Numbered from the stretch's first letter, positions 50,685 through 60,140 are shown. The stretch is 64,000 nucleotides of DNA from RAM1 sp050247515 (GCA_050247515.1 JBFWUB010000008.1:62001-126000), one strand, 5' to 3'. Numbers and translations are program-made. The notes: generated by a model from the letters alone, not told the origin.

Positions 50685-51512
50685 TCAACTTGGGGAGCTG
50701 GCGTCGTCGTGCATCTGCTGCAGCGCTGTCCGCGTGAAGTCATCCGCCGGAAAAAAGGTCTCCAGCGCCAGTTCCTGCAGCGTCACATCCACCGGCGTGC
50801 CGAAGATGGTGATGGTGCTGATGAAGCTCAACACCCCATGCGGCGTGCGCAGCCGAAAGGGCATCACCACGCCGGGCAGTTCGCCTTCCACATGCAGGTC
50901 GGTGTCGGGGGGCAGCGGGTAGGCGCGCAGCTCCTCCAGCAGCGCGGACAGCTCCGGATCCGCGGTGGCGGCGATCTGCTGGCGCAGCCGTTCGAACAGG
51001 TGGGTCCGCCACTGCGTCAGGTTGGCCAGGTGGGGCGCCAGCCCCTTCGGGTGCAGGCTCAGGCGCAGAACGTTCACCGGCGCCTGCAGCAGCGATGCAT
51101 CCGCCATGGTCAGCAGGCGCGGTACCAGCGTGTTGTAGCTGACCAGGTTCCAGTGCCGGTCCACCGCCAGCGCCGGCCAGGGCTCGTGCCCCTTGAGGAT
51201 CAGCTCCACGGCCCGGCGGGCGGCGGCCAGGGCCGGGTCGTCCAGCGCGCGTTCGCGGTACATGGGGGCATAGCCGGCGGCCACCAGCAGCGCGTTGCGC
51301 TCGCGCAGCGGCACGTCCAGCCGCTCGGTCAGGCGCAGCACCATCTCGCGGCTGGGCACCGAGCGGCCGGTTTCCATGAAGCTCAGGTGGCGCGTGGAAA
51401 TCTCGGCCTCGTCGGCCAGGTCCAGCTGGCTCAGGCGGCGGTGCTGGCGCCAGTGGCGCAGGTGCTCGCCAAATGACCGGGGCAGGGTGTGTGGGCTTGC
51501 GGTGGCAGTCAT
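50685..51512 (-). CDS. XRE-family regulator with MmyB-like ligand-binding domain
   Basis: A 275-residue protein. Residues 12-70 form an XRE helix-turn-helix (RRLSQLDLADEAEISTRHLS, then FMETGRSVPSREMV). The rest (PWPALAVDRHWNLVSYN to the end) matches MmyB-like domains, which bind small, often fatty-acid-like ligands in related regulators. Such regulators often control a neighbouring oxidoreductase. Here the neighbours are an M15 peptidase and a histidine kinase, so the target is unclear. The start MTATASPHTLPRSFGEHL is at 51512. Confidence 0.9.
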   Translation of the reverse strand: MTATASPHTLPRSFGEHLRHWRQHRRLSQLDLADEAEISTRHLSFMETGRSVPSREMVLRLTERLDVPLRERNALLVAAGYAPMYRERALDDPALAAARRAVELILKGHEPWPALAVDRHWNLVSYNTLVPRLLTMADASLLQAPVNVLRLSLHPKGLAPHLANLTQWRTHLFERLRQQIAATADPELSALLEELRAYPLPPDTDLHVEGELPGVVMPFRLRTPHGVLSFISTITIFGTPVDVTLQELALETFFPADDFTRTALQQMHDDASSPS

Positions 51513-51590
51513 GGCGCGGATGTTAGGCCCAAACCGCAGCAGGGCCCATTACCTCGCAGGTTATCGGCCGGGTGCGCCCGCGGCGCCGTG

Positions 51591-52730
51591 TCAGGTGCCG
51601 TGGTGCATGGGCAGGCGCATGGTGAAGACCGTGCCTTCTGCCTGTGTGGAGGTGACGTCGATGGTGCCGTCATGGCCGCGGGCCACTTCGCGTGCGATGA
51701 ACAGCCCCAGACCCAGGTTGGTGGCGTTCATGCTGGCCTTGACCGCCGACTTCTCGGACAGCTGGACCAGCGGGTCAAAGATGATCTGCAGTGATTCGCC
51801 CGGGATCGGGGTGCCCATGTTGCGCACCGACAGCGCAATCAGGTCGCCCTCGGCCCGCGCCGTCAGCGTGATGGCCGAGCCCGCGTCGCCATGCTGCACC
51901 GCGTTGTTCAGCAGGTTGGACAGCGCCTGGCGCAGCCGCGCAGCGTCCACCTCGCCCGCCACCGATTCGGGCACGTTCAGCAGGAATTCACGCCCGGGCT
52001 GGCCCGAGCGGATTTCCTCCAGCGCCTGGCGGCAGATGGACGAGATATTGGCCTCATGCGGCACCACGGGGATGCCCTTGCCCAGGTGGGTGCGGGTGTA
52101 CTCGAGCAGGTCGCTGACCATGGTGCCCATCTCGCGCGCGCTGCGGCGGATCTGGCCGGCCTGCGCGCGGGTGGTGTCGGTGGCGGAGTTTTTCTCCAGC
52201 AGCATGCTCAACAGGTTGATGGCGGCCAGCGGGCTGCGCAGGTCGTGCGCCAGGATGGCCATGAAGGTGTCGCGCGACAGGGCCAGCTCGGCCGCATAGC
52301 GCGCGGTGGACTCCGCAATCGCCTGGTCTACCGCCTCGTTGAAGCGGATCATGTCGTCGATGACCGCCAGGTCCGCGGCCATCTGGGTCTTTTGCGTCCA
52401 CAGCCGGATCACGCTGGCGCGCAGTGCCCGGTATTCGGCGCCCAGCTGGATCATGTCAAAGCCGCTGACCTGGCGCAGCGCGCCGTGGGTGGCGGCGGCT
52501 GTTTCGCGCGCGGAAAGCGGCGCCGACAGGCCCTTGGATTTCTCTTTCTGTTCTGCCGGGGTCTGGTCGGACTGCAGGTCCCGCGCGATGGCCAGCAGGA
52601 TGGGCTTGGCATGGTCGCGCAGCGCCAGCGCACTCATGGTGGACGCCGCGGGCTCCATGGTCATGGCAAACGCCTGCCATTCCGCCACGATGGCTTCCAT
52701 GTTGTCGGTGATGAATTGCGAAAGCGGCAT
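51591..52730 (-). CDS. Sensor histidine kinase, soluble, no adjacent response regulator
   Basis: A 379-residue cytoplasmic histidine kinase. Residues 1-140 form an alpha-helical sensor region resembling RsbRD/globin-like N-terminal domains (MPLSQFITDNMEAIVAEWQ). The H box is MAILAHDLRSPLAA with His162, the N box LSNLLNNAVQHG and the G2 box NLGLGLFIAREVARG. There is no TM helix. No receiver gene is seen on either side, so it is an orphan kinase in this window. The ATG at 52730 is preferred over longer in-frame starts up to 52859 because the conserved helix begins there. It is divergent from acnA. Confidence 0.92.
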   Translation of the reverse strand: MPLSQFITDNMEAIVAEWQAFAMTMEPAASTMSALALRDHAKPILLAIARDLQSDQTPAEQKEKSKGLSAPLSARETAAATHGALRQVSGFDMIQLGAEYRALRASVIRLWTQKTQMAADLAVIDDMIRFNEAVDQAIAESTARYAAELALSRDTFMAILAHDLRSPLAAINLLSMLLEKNSATDTTRAQAGQIRRSAREMGTMVSDLLEYTRTHLGKGIPVVPHEANISSICRQALEEIRSGQPGREFLLNVPESVAGEVDAARLRQALSNLLNNAVQHGDAGSAITLTARAEGDLIALSVRNMGTPIPGESLQIIFDPLVQLSEKSAVKASMNATNLGLGLFIAREVARGHDGTIDVTSTQAEGTVFTMRLPMHHGT

Positions 52731-52885
52731 GGGTCCTGTCTGTTGCAGCCCCTTGCCGCTTGAGTTGAACGCTTGTAACACATGCCGGACAACGCCGTAT
52801 GGACGCCAGCGAACCAGCGTTGGCCCCAGGGCGATGGCGTGCATTGCACAATGGGGCATTCAAAAAAGCCGCAGGAGTAGCCGCC

Positions 52886-55765
52886 ATGAACCACGCCACA
52901 ACACACGCGTTCGCCAGCACCCTCAAAACCTTCAAGACCGCCTCGGGCAAAACCGGCAAATTCCATTCTCTGCCGGCCCTGGCCAAGCAGTTTCCCAAGA
53001 TCGCCCGCCTGCCGGTGTCGCTGCGTATCGTGCTTGAATCGGTGCTGCGCAATTGCGACGGCGCCAAGGTCACGCCCGAGCATGTGCGCCAGCTGGCCAA
53101 CTGGTTCCCCAACGCCGACCGCAGCGACGAAATCCCCTTTGTGGTGTCGCGCGTGGTGCTGCAGGACTTCACCGGTGTGCCGCTGCTGGCCGACCTCGCC
53201 GCCATGCGCAGCGTGGCCCGGCGCCTGGGCAAAAAGGCGGCGGCCATCGAGCCGCTGGTGCCTGTGGATCTGGTGGTGGACCACTCGATCATGATCGACC
53301 ATTACGGCACCCGAAATTCGCTGGACCTGAACATGAAGCTGGAGTTCCAGCGCAACCGTGAGCGCTACGAGTTCATGAAATGGGGCATGCAGGCGTTCAG
53401 CACCTTTGGCGTGGTGCCCCCGGGCTTTGGCATCGTGCACCAGGTCAACCTGGAGTACCTGGCGCGCGGCGTGCACAAGGACAAGGCGGGCGTGTACTAC
53501 CCAGACACTCTGGTCGGTACCGACAGCCACACGACCATGATCAACGGCATCGGCGTGGTGGGCTGGGGCGTGGGTGGTATCGAGGCCGAGGCCGCCATGC
53601 TGGGCCAGCCGGTGTACTTCCTCACGCCCGACGTGGTGGGCTTCGAGCTGACCGGCCGCCTGCGCGAAGGCTGCACCGCCACCGACCTCGTGCTCAGCGT
53701 GACCGAGATCCTGCGACAGCACAAGGTGGTGGGCAAGTTCGTTGAATTTTTTGGTGAAGGCACGCGCACGCTGGCGCTGCCCGACCGCGCCACCATTGCC
53801 AATATGGCGCCGGAATACGGCGCGACCATGGGTTTCTTCCCGGTCGATGAAAAAACGATCGACTACTTCACCGGCACCGGCCGCACCAAGGCAGAGATCG
53901 AGGCCTTCGAGGCCTACTTCCGCGCCCAGGGCCTGTTTGGCGTGCCCAAGACAGGCGACATCGACTATTCGCAGGTCATCACGCTGGACCTGGGCGACGT
54001 AACGCCCAGCCTGGCTGGCCCCAAGCGCCCGCAGGACCGCATCGAGCTGGGTCGGGTGGCGCAGCAGTTCACCTCGCTGTTCAGCAAGCCGGCGGCCGAC
54101 AATGGTTTCAACCAGCCTGCCGAAGTCCTGCTCACGCGTCACCTGGTGCATCCGTCGGGTGACACACCCAATCCCAAGGTGCCGGACAACCCGCCGTCGC
54201 CCGAAGGCGCACCGCGCACCATGGGCGAGATGGAAAGCAACAAGCCCAAGCTCGCGGCCGCGCAGTCCGAAGCAGCCGCGCCGGTCAAGACGTCCAAAGG
54301 CATCACCATCGGCAACGGCGACGTGCTGATCGCCGCCATCACGAGCTGCACCAATACCTCCAACCCCAGCGTGCTGCTCGCCGCCGGCCTGCTGGCCAAA
54401 AAGGCGGTGGAGGCCGGCCTGAAGGTGCAGCCGCACATCAAGACATCGCTGGCGCCGGGCTCGCGCATCGTCACCGAATACCTCACGCAGACCGGCCTGA
54501 TGCCTTACCTGGAAAAGCTGGGCTTTGCGCTGGCAGGCTATGGCTGCACCACCTGCATCGGCAACGCGGGCGACCTCACGCCCGAGATCAACGAAGCCAT
54601 CACCCAGAGCGACCTGGTCTGCGCGGCCGTGCTGTCGGGCAACCGCAACTTCGAGGCGCGCATCCACCCCAACCTGAAGGCCAACTTCCTGGCGAGCCCG
54701 CCGCTGGTGGTGGCCTATGCGATTGCGGGCACCGTGCTGAAGGACCTGATGACCGAGCCGGTGGGCCAGGGCAAGGGCGGCCGCGACGTGTACCTGGGCG
54801 ACATCTGGCCGACCAGCGACGAAATCCACAAGCTCATGAAGTTCGCCATGAACGGCAAGGCCTTTCGCGAGAACTACGCCAAGGTCAAGAGCGACCCCGG
54901 CAAGCTCTGGGAAAAGATCAAGGGCGTGCAGGGCCATGCCTACACCTGGCCGCACAGCACCTACATTGCCGAGCCGCCGTTCTTTGCGGACTTCGCGATG
55001 GAGCCGGCAGCCGCGCAGGGCGGTGCGGTGAGCGTGCAGGGCGCACGCATCATGGCGCTGTTTGGCGACTCCATCACCACCGACCATATCTCGCCGGCCG
55101 GCTCCATCAAGGAAAGCTCGCCGGCGGGCCAGTGGCTGCTGGCCAATGGCGTGAAGAAGACCGACTTCAACAGCTACGGCGCGCGCCGCGGCAACCATGA
55201 TGTGATGATGCGCGGCACCTTTGCCAACGTGCGCATCAAGAACCTGATGATCCCCGCCGCGGCCGACGGCTCGCGCGAGGAGGGCGGCGTCACGCTGTAC
55301 CGCGGCGCCGACGGCCAGGCCCGGAAGATGTTCATCTACGACGCCGCCATGAAGTACATGGCCGAGGGCCGGCCCACCGTGATCTTTGCCGGCGAGGAAT
55401 ACGGCACCGGGTCCAGCCGCGACTGGGCTGCCAAGGGCACGCAGCTGCTGGGCATCAAGGCCGTGGTGGCCAGGAGCTTCGAGCGCATCCACCGCAGCAA
55501 CCTGGTGGGCATGGGTGTGCTGCCGCTGCAGTTCCAGGGCAGCGACACCTGGCAGACGCTGAAGCTGGACGGATCGGAACTGATCGACATCATCCCGGCG
55601 GCCGATCTGCGCCCGCAAAGCGATGCGAAGCTGGTGGTCACCCGTGCTGACGGCGCCCGTACCGAGCTGGTGGTCACGCTGCGCATCGACACGCCGATCG
55701 AGGTGGACTATTACCGCCACGGCGGCATCCTGCCGTTTGTGCTGCGTCAGCTGTTGGCGGCGTGA
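52886..55765 (+). CDS. acnA: Aconitate hydratase A
   Basis: A 959-residue iron-sulfur aconitase of the AcnA/IRP type, longer than E. coli AcnA (about 890). The cluster Cys are in TSCTNTSNPSVLL and GYGCTTCIGNAGDL. The swivel domain has EEYGTGSSRDWAAKG. The extra length comes partly from a stretch of about 70 residues before the first Cys motif, rich in Pro, Ala, Glu and Lys (about residues 410-475). The ATG at 52886 follows CAGGAG. The last 4 bp overlap the FAD monooxygenase gene. Confidence 0.98.
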   Translation: MNHATTHAFASTLKTFKTASGKTGKFHSLPALAKQFPKIARLPVSLRIVLESVLRNCDGAKVTPEHVRQLANWFPNADRSDEIPFVVSRVVLQDFTGVPLLADLAAMRSVARRLGKKAAAIEPLVPVDLVVDHSIMIDHYGTRNSLDLNMKLEFQRNRERYEFMKWGMQAFSTFGVVPPGFGIVHQVNLEYLARGVHKDKAGVYYPDTLVGTDSHTTMINGIGVVGWGVGGIEAEAAMLGQPVYFLTPDVVGFELTGRLREGCTATDLVLSVTEILRQHKVVGKFVEFFGEGTRTLALPDRATIANMAPEYGATMGFFPVDEKTIDYFTGTGRTKAEIEAFEAYFRAQGLFGVPKTGDIDYSQVITLDLGDVTPSLAGPKRPQDRIELGRVAQQFTSLFSKPAADNGFNQPAEVLLTRHLVHPSGDTPNPKVPDNPPSPEGAPRTMGEMESNKPKLAAAQSEAAAPVKTSKGITIGNGDVLIAAITSCTNTSNPSVLLAAGLLAKKAVEAGLKVQPHIKTSLAPGSRIVTEYLTQTGLMPYLEKLGFALAGYGCTTCIGNAGDLTPEINEAITQSDLVCAAVLSGNRNFEARIHPNLKANFLASPPLVVAYAIAGTVLKDLMTEPVGQGKGGRDVYLGDIWPTSDEIHKLMKFAMNGKAFRENYAKVKSDPGKLWEKIKGVQGHAYTWPHSTYIAEPPFFADFAMEPAAAQGGAVSVQGARIMALFGDSITTDHISPAGSIKESSPAGQWLLANGVKKTDFNSYGARRGNHDVMMRGTFANVRIKNLMIPAAADGSREEGGVTLYRGADGQARKMFIYDAAMKYMAEGRPTVIFAGEEYGTGSSRDWAAKGTQLLGIKAVVARSFERIHRSNLVGMGVLPLQFQGSDTWQTLKLDGSELIDIIPAADLRPQSDAKLVVTRADGARTELVVTLRIDTPIEVDYYRHGGILPFVLRQLLAA

Positions 55766-56943
55766 CCCCGCAAGCCCTGATCGCTGGTGGTGGCATTGGC
55801 GGCCTGGCGGCTGCGCTGGCCTGCGCGCGGGCTGGCTGTGACGTGCGCCTTTATGAGCAGGCTGGCGCATTCAGCGAAGTGGGCGCCGGCGTGCAGCTGG
55901 GCCCCAACGCGGTGCGGCGGCTGCAGGCCTGGGGGCTGACCCAGGCGCTGGCTAGAGTCGCCGCCCAGCCGGCGCGCCTGCGCGTGTGCAACGCCATCAG
56001 CGGCCAGCCATTGGCCACGCTGGCGTTGAACCCGGACATGGCGCAGCGCTATGGCGCGCCTTACTGCACCGTGCACCGGGCCGACCTGCATGCCGTGTTG
56101 CTTGAGGCCCTTGTGCGCGAGGGCAGCGCGCGGCTCAAAACCGCGTGCCCTGTACGCGCCGTCCGCCAGGACAGCGGCAGCGTCACGCTGTCGCTGATGT
56201 CCGGCCTGGACGTGGAAGGCGACCTGCTGGTGGGCGCCGATGGGCTGTGGAGCACGGTGCGCCAGCAACTGCTGGCGGATGGCGCTGCCATCCCAACGGG
56301 GCACGTGGCCTACCGCGCGCTGGCCTCGCAGCAGGCGCTGCCGGTGGCGCTGCGCAGCCAGCAGGTCACGGTCTGGCTGGGCCCGCGGCTGCACGTGGTG
56401 GCCTACCCGGTGCGCCGCGGTGAGCTGCTGAACCTCGTGGCCATCGTGCAGGGCCCGCCGCGCGGTGAGGCGCAGGACTGGGACCAGGCCGCCGTGGTGG
56501 CCGAACTGCAGGCGGCCATGGGCCAAACCTGCGCGGCGGTGCGTGACCTGGTGCAGGCCATGCCGCAATGGCGGCTGTGGACGCTGAATGCCCGGGCGCC
56601 GGTTGCCAGCCCGCAGGCGCTGGTGCGCGGCCGCGTTGCCCTGCTGGGCGACGCGGCACACCCCATGCTGCCCTATCTGGCGCAGGGCGCCGGCATGGCC
56701 ATTGAAGACGCGGCCGAACTCGGCAGCCTGCTGACCATGACCAGCGCCGCCGCGCTGGATGTACCGCTGGCATTGAGCCGCTATGCGCTGAACCGCTGGC
56801 AGCGGGTGGCGCGGGTGCAGGCCCGGTCGCTGCGCAATGGGCGGATCTTTCACGCCACCGGCGTCATGCAGGCCGGGCGCGACCTGTCGCTGCGCCTGCT
56901 GGGGCCGCGCGTGCTGGACGTGCCGTGGCTGTACGCGGGCTGA
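55762..56943 (+). CDS. FAD-dependent aromatic monooxygenase (PHBH/salicylate hydroxylase-like)
   Basis: A 393-residue single-component flavoprotein hydroxylase. The FAD loop is ALIAGGGIGGLAAALACARAG. The DG motif region is LLVGADGLWSTVRQQL, and the second FAD motif is VALLGDAAHPMLPYLAQGAGMAIEDA. It resembles salicylate 1-hydroxylase and 3-hydroxybenzoate 6-hydroxylase. The start is a GTG overlapping the acnA stop (GTGA). It converges on the kyn operon, whose anthranilate product is an aromatic acid, so an anthranilate- or salicylate-like substrate is possible. Nothing in the sequence fixes the substrate. Confidence 0.87.
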   Translation: MTPQALIAGGGIGGLAAALACARAGCDVRLYEQAGAFSEVGAGVQLGPNAVRRLQAWGLTQALARVAAQPARLRVCNAISGQPLATLALNPDMAQRYGAPYCTVHRADLHAVLLEALVREGSARLKTACPVRAVRQDSGSVTLSLMSGLDVEGDLLVGADGLWSTVRQQLLADGAAIPTGHVAYRALASQQALPVALRSQQVTVWLGPRLHVVAYPVRRGELLNLVAIVQGPPRGEAQDWDQAAVVAELQAAMGQTCAAVRDLVQAMPQWRLWTLNARAPVASPQALVRGRVALLGDAAHPMLPYLAQGAGMAIEDAAELGSLLTMTSAAALDVPLALSRYALNRWQRVARVQARSLRNGRIFHATGVMQAGRDLSLRLLGPRVLDVPWLYAG

Positions 56944-56965
56944 GGGGCGGCGCGGTCGGGGCGTC

Positions 56966-57808
56966 TCAGAGATCCGTGCGCAGCTTCCAGATTTCCGGGA
57001 ACAGCACCACGTCCAGCATCTTGCGCAGGTAGCTCACGCCGCCGGTACCGCCGGTGCCGCGCTTGAAGCCGATCACACGTTCCACCGTGGTCACATGGCG
57101 AAAGCGCCACAGGCGGAATGCGTCTTCCAGGTCGGTCAGTTCCTCGCCCAGCTGGTACAGGTCCCAGTATTGCCTGGGGTCGCGGTACACCACCAGCCAG
57201 GCCTGTTCCACCGCGTCGCTTTCGGCGTAGGGCTGGGTCCAGTCGCGCCGGGTGTGGCTGGCGGGCACCGGCAGGCCACGGCGGGCCAGCAGGCGCAGCG
57301 CCTCGTCGTACAGCGACGGTGCTCCATACGCGGCCTGTACCTGGGCCAGCAGGTCAGGGCGGTGGGCGTGGGGCTTGAGCATGGCGGCGTTCTTGTTGCC
57401 CAGCGCAAATTCAATGCAGCGGTACTGCGCGCTCTGGAAGCCGCTGGAACTGGCCAGGTACGGCCGGATAGCGCTGTATTCGGGGGGCGTCATGGTGGCC
57501 AATACGTCCCAGGCGTGGACCAGCTGCTCCATGATCCTGCTCACGCGCGCCAGCATCTTGAAGGCCGTGCCCAGCTCGTCACGCGCCACGCAGGCCACGG
57601 CAGCGTGCAGCTCGTGCAGCATCAGCTTCATCCACAGCTCGCTGGTCTGGTGCTGGATGATGAACAGCATCTCGTTGTGGTCGGGCGACAGCGGCTTCTG
57701 TGCGTTCAGGATCGCGTCCAGCTGCAGGTAGTCGCCATAGCTCATGTCCCGGCTGAAGTCGAGCTTGGCCCTTTCCTCATGCACGATGTGTTCCGGTTTG
57801 TCGTTCAT
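56966..57808 (-). CDS. kynA: Tryptophan 2,3-dioxygenase
   Basis: A 280-residue haem enzyme that opens the indole ring of tryptophan to N-formylkynurenine. Family motifs MSYGDYLQLDAILNAQ, EMLFIIQHQTSELWMKL, SSSGFQSAQYRCIE and FRHVTTVERVIGFKRGTGG (with the haem-ligand His) are all present. The ATG at 57808 overlaps the kynU stop by one base. It is the last gene of kynB-kynU-kynA; the long open frame upstream is inside kynU and rejected. Confidence 0.98.
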   Translation of the reverse strand: MNDKPEHIVHEERAKLDFSRDMSYGDYLQLDAILNAQKPLSPDHNEMLFIIQHQTSELWMKLMLHELHAAVACVARDELGTAFKMLARVSRIMEQLVHAWDVLATMTPPEYSAIRPYLASSSGFQSAQYRCIEFALGNKNAAMLKPHAHRPDLLAQVQAAYGAPSLYDEALRLLARRGLPVPASHTRRDWTQPYAESDAVEQAWLVVYRDPRQYWDLYQLGEELTDLEDAFRLWRFRHVTTVERVIGFKRGTGGTGGVSYLRKMLDVVLFPEIWKLRTDL

Positions 57809-59064
57809 CACGTCACCGCATGTTTCTGGTTGAACTCGGGGCGTTGCCATTCGCCGCTGTCCAGCACCTGCCTGAGCTGCTCCACGGCGTTCCATACATC
57901 CTCGAACCCGATGTACAGCGGTGTGACGCCAAAGCGCAGGATGTCCGGCGCGCGGTAGTCGCCAATGACGCCGCGCGCGATCAGGGCCTGCACCATCGCG
58001 TAGGCACCTTCGTCCCTTGCAAGGCAGACCTGCGAGCCGCGTTGCCCGTGCGGGCGCGGCGTGACCATGCGCAGGCCATGGCCCGCGCAGCGTTCTTCCA
58101 CCAGCGCCATGAACAGGTCGGTCAACGCCAGCGATTTGGCGCGCAGGGCCGCCATGCCGCCCAGCGGCTGTGCGGCCAGCACGGTGTCCAGCCCGCAGTC
58201 CAGCGCGGTCATGCTCAGGATGGGCTGCGTGCCGCACAGGTAGCGGGTGATGCCCGGCGCGGGCCGGTAATCGGGCGTGAACTCAAACGGCGCGGCATGG
58301 CCCCACCAGCCGGCCAGCGGCTGCCAGAAGCGTTCGGCATGCCGGGGGTTGACCCAGACGAAGGCGGGGGCGCCGGGGCCGCCGTTGAGGTACTTGTAGC
58401 CGCAGCCGATGGAAAAATCGGCATTGGCGCCGTTCAGGTCCACCGGCACCGCACCGGCGCTGTGCGCCAGGTCCCACACCGTCAGCGCACCGGCTGCGTG
58501 CGCGGCGGCGGTGACTGTGGCCATGTCGTGCATGGCGCCGGTGCGGTAGTTCACGTGGGTGAGCACCAGCACGGCGACGTCCGGCGTCAGCGCGGCGGCG
58601 ATCCCTTCGGGCTCGACCAGTTGCAGGCGCAGGCCGCGTTCCTTGCACAGGGCTTCGGCGATGTACAGGTCGGTGGGGAAGTTGCTGCGCTCGCTCACGA
58701 TCAGCTTGCGCTGCGGCGCGTCCTGCGCGGCGATATTCAGGGCGGCGCTGAGCACCTTGTACAGGTTGATGGAGGTGCTGTCGGTGGCCACCACTTCACC
58801 GGGGCGCGCGCCGACAAGTTGCGCGATCTTGTCGCCCAGCATCTGCGGCAGCTGGAACCAGCCCGCGGTGTTCCAGCTGCGGATCAGGCCGGTGCCCCAT
58901 TCCTGCGTCACGGCGGCGGCCACGCGCGCGGGCGCTGCCTTGGGCATGACCCCCAGCGAATTGCCGTCCAGGTAGATCACGCCGGGCGGGATGGTGAACA
59001 GGTCGCGCAGCGTGCGCAACGGGTCTTGCGCATCGAGTGCGCGGCAGTCTTGCAGGGTGGTCAT
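57808..59064 (-). CDS. kynU: Kynureninase
   Basis: A 418-residue PLP enzyme that cleaves kynurenine to anthranilate and alanine. The PLP Lys is in IGCGYKYLNGGPGAP. DLAHSAGAVPVDLNG and IYLDGNSLGVMPKAAP are characteristic. The start at 59064 overlaps the kynB stop by 4 bp. The product anthranilate is also a tryptophan precursor and could feed degradation by a hydroxylase such as the neighbouring flavoprotein. Confidence 0.98.
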   Translation of the reverse strand: MTTLQDCRALDAQDPLRTLRDLFTIPPGVIYLDGNSLGVMPKAAPARVAAAVTQEWGTGLIRSWNTAGWFQLPQMLGDKIAQLVGARPGEVVATDSTSINLYKVLSAALNIAAQDAPQRKLIVSERSNFPTDLYIAEALCKERGLRLQLVEPEGIAAALTPDVAVLVLTHVNYRTGAMHDMATVTAAAHAAGALTVWDLAHSAGAVPVDLNGANADFSIGCGYKYLNGGPGAPAFVWVNPRHAERFWQPLAGWWGHAAPFEFTPDYRPAPGITRYLCGTQPILSMTALDCGLDTVLAAQPLGGMAALRAKSLALTDLFMALVEERCAGHGLRMVTPRPHGQRGSQVCLARDEGAYAMVQALIARGVIGDYRAPDILRFGVTPLYIGFEDVWNAVEQLRQVLDSGEWQRPEFNQKHAVT

Positions 59065-59699
59065 AGGCTTCTCAGAACGGCTCTGACCGGGGAAGCGTCG
59101 GCCGTCATCAGTTTCAGGGGCAGGGCAATGAGTTCATAGTCGCCCTCGGGCACCGCGTCCAGCACCAGGTTCTCCAGCACGCGCATGTTGCGCTGGCGGA
59201 TCACCTGGTGGCTGTCCAGCGTCTTGCTGTCGGCCGGGTCGATGCTGGCGGTGTCGATGCCGACCAGCGTCACACCCAGCCCGGCCAGGCGCTCGACCGT
59301 GTCGGGCGCGAAGGCGCTCAAGGAGCCGTCCCACCGGTCCACCGGCATGCGCTCGTACGTGCGCACCAGCACGCGCGGCGGCAGGTCGTGCAGCGCGTGC
59401 GCCAGATGGCGCCATTGCACCAGCGGGCCGCAGGCTATGGCGTGAATCACGCGGCAGGGCCCGAGGTAAGGCGACAGGTCCAGCGCGCCGACGGCCTGGC
59501 CCTGCGGGTCGTAGTGCAGCGGCGCATCCGCGTGCGCGCCCACATGGGGCGACAGCGTCATGCTGCTCACATTCACCGGGCAGCCCGGGCCGATGCTGGC
59601 CGCCCACTGCTGCTGGTACGGCGTGTCGCCCGGAAACACCGGAGAGCCGGGTTGCACCGGCGGGGAAATGTCCCAGAGCTGAGGCGATGGGCGGGTCAT
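59061..59699 (-). CDS. kynB: Kynurenine formamidase
   Basis: A 212-residue metal-dependent cyclase-family hydrolase removing formate from N-formylkynurenine. The metal motif reads SPHVGAHADAPLHY; Thr of the usual HxGTHxD pattern is Ala here. LWDISPPVQPGSPVFPGDTP at the N-terminus and GVTLVGIDTASIDPADS are typical. The ATG at 59699 is used; the longer frame to 59759 lacks support. It is the first gene of the kyn operon. No adjacent KynR-type regulator is seen. Confidence 0.96.
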   Translation of the reverse strand: MTRPSPQLWDISPPVQPGSPVFPGDTPYQQQWAASIGPGCPVNVSSMTLSPHVGAHADAPLHYDPQGQAVGALDLSPYLGPCRVIHAIACGPLVQWRHLAHALHDLPPRVLVRTYERMPVDRWDGSLSAFAPDTVERLAGLGVTLVGIDTASIDPADSKTLDSHQVIRQRNMRVLENLVLDAVPEGDYELIALPLKLMTADASPVRAVLRSL

Positions 59700-59788
59700 G
59701 GGCGAAAGTTTGCACCTGGCCCAAAATCCTTGGTGTCGGTTATTTCCAACAGCCCGCAAAAATACTTCAGGCCTAAAGCATCTGGGCG

Positions 59789-60103
59789 CTACAGAGGCGG
59801 CAAGCCGTGCCGCGCGCGGGCCCGGGCGCAGGCGTCGCTGCCTTCTTCAAACTCGCGGCAGGGCGAGGGGCGCCATTCGTAGATGCCACAGGCCGCCTGC
59901 TGGCCGACCTGGCCGGTAAGGGCCGCGCAGCGCGGGCGGGCATGGTCAGTGCCGCGCATGCGCAGGATGCCGTCGGTGACCGGTACCGACAGCCCCGCGG
60001 GCACGCAGCCGCCATGCTCTTCGGATTCATGCACGGAAAAGTCCACGCGAAAGCCCGCGCAACAGGCGCCGCAGCTCAGGCAGGCAGAAGGGGTGGTGAC
60101 CAT
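59789..60103 (-). CDS. YkgJ-family cysteine-cluster protein
   Basis: A 104-residue protein with the Cys pattern of YkgJ-like zinc- or iron-chelating domains: CLSCGACCAGF near the N-terminus, then a Cys in GGCVPAG, RCAALTG and CGIYEWRPSPCREFE. The metal and role are not established. The ATG at 60103 is chosen because the Cys cluster starts nine residues later; an in-frame upstream start at 60172 overlaps the divergent neighbour. It lies 89 bp downstream of nothing on its strand and upstream of the kyn operon, but with its own start region. Confidence 0.85.
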   Translation of the reverse strand: MVTTPSACLSCGACCAGFRVDFSVHESEEHGGCVPAGLSVPVTDGILRMRGTDHARPRCAALTGQVGQQAACGIYEWRPSPCREFEEGSDACARARARHGLPPL

Positions 60104-60140
60104 GGGCGGACTATATTGGCGTTCCGCCGATTGTCGAGCC

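Noticed and set aside
52661..55870. 1069-residue reverse open frame over acnA
   Set aside because: Very long but antisense to a full aconitase with intact motifs; rich in His, Arg, Gln and Val as expected from opposite-strand codon bias.
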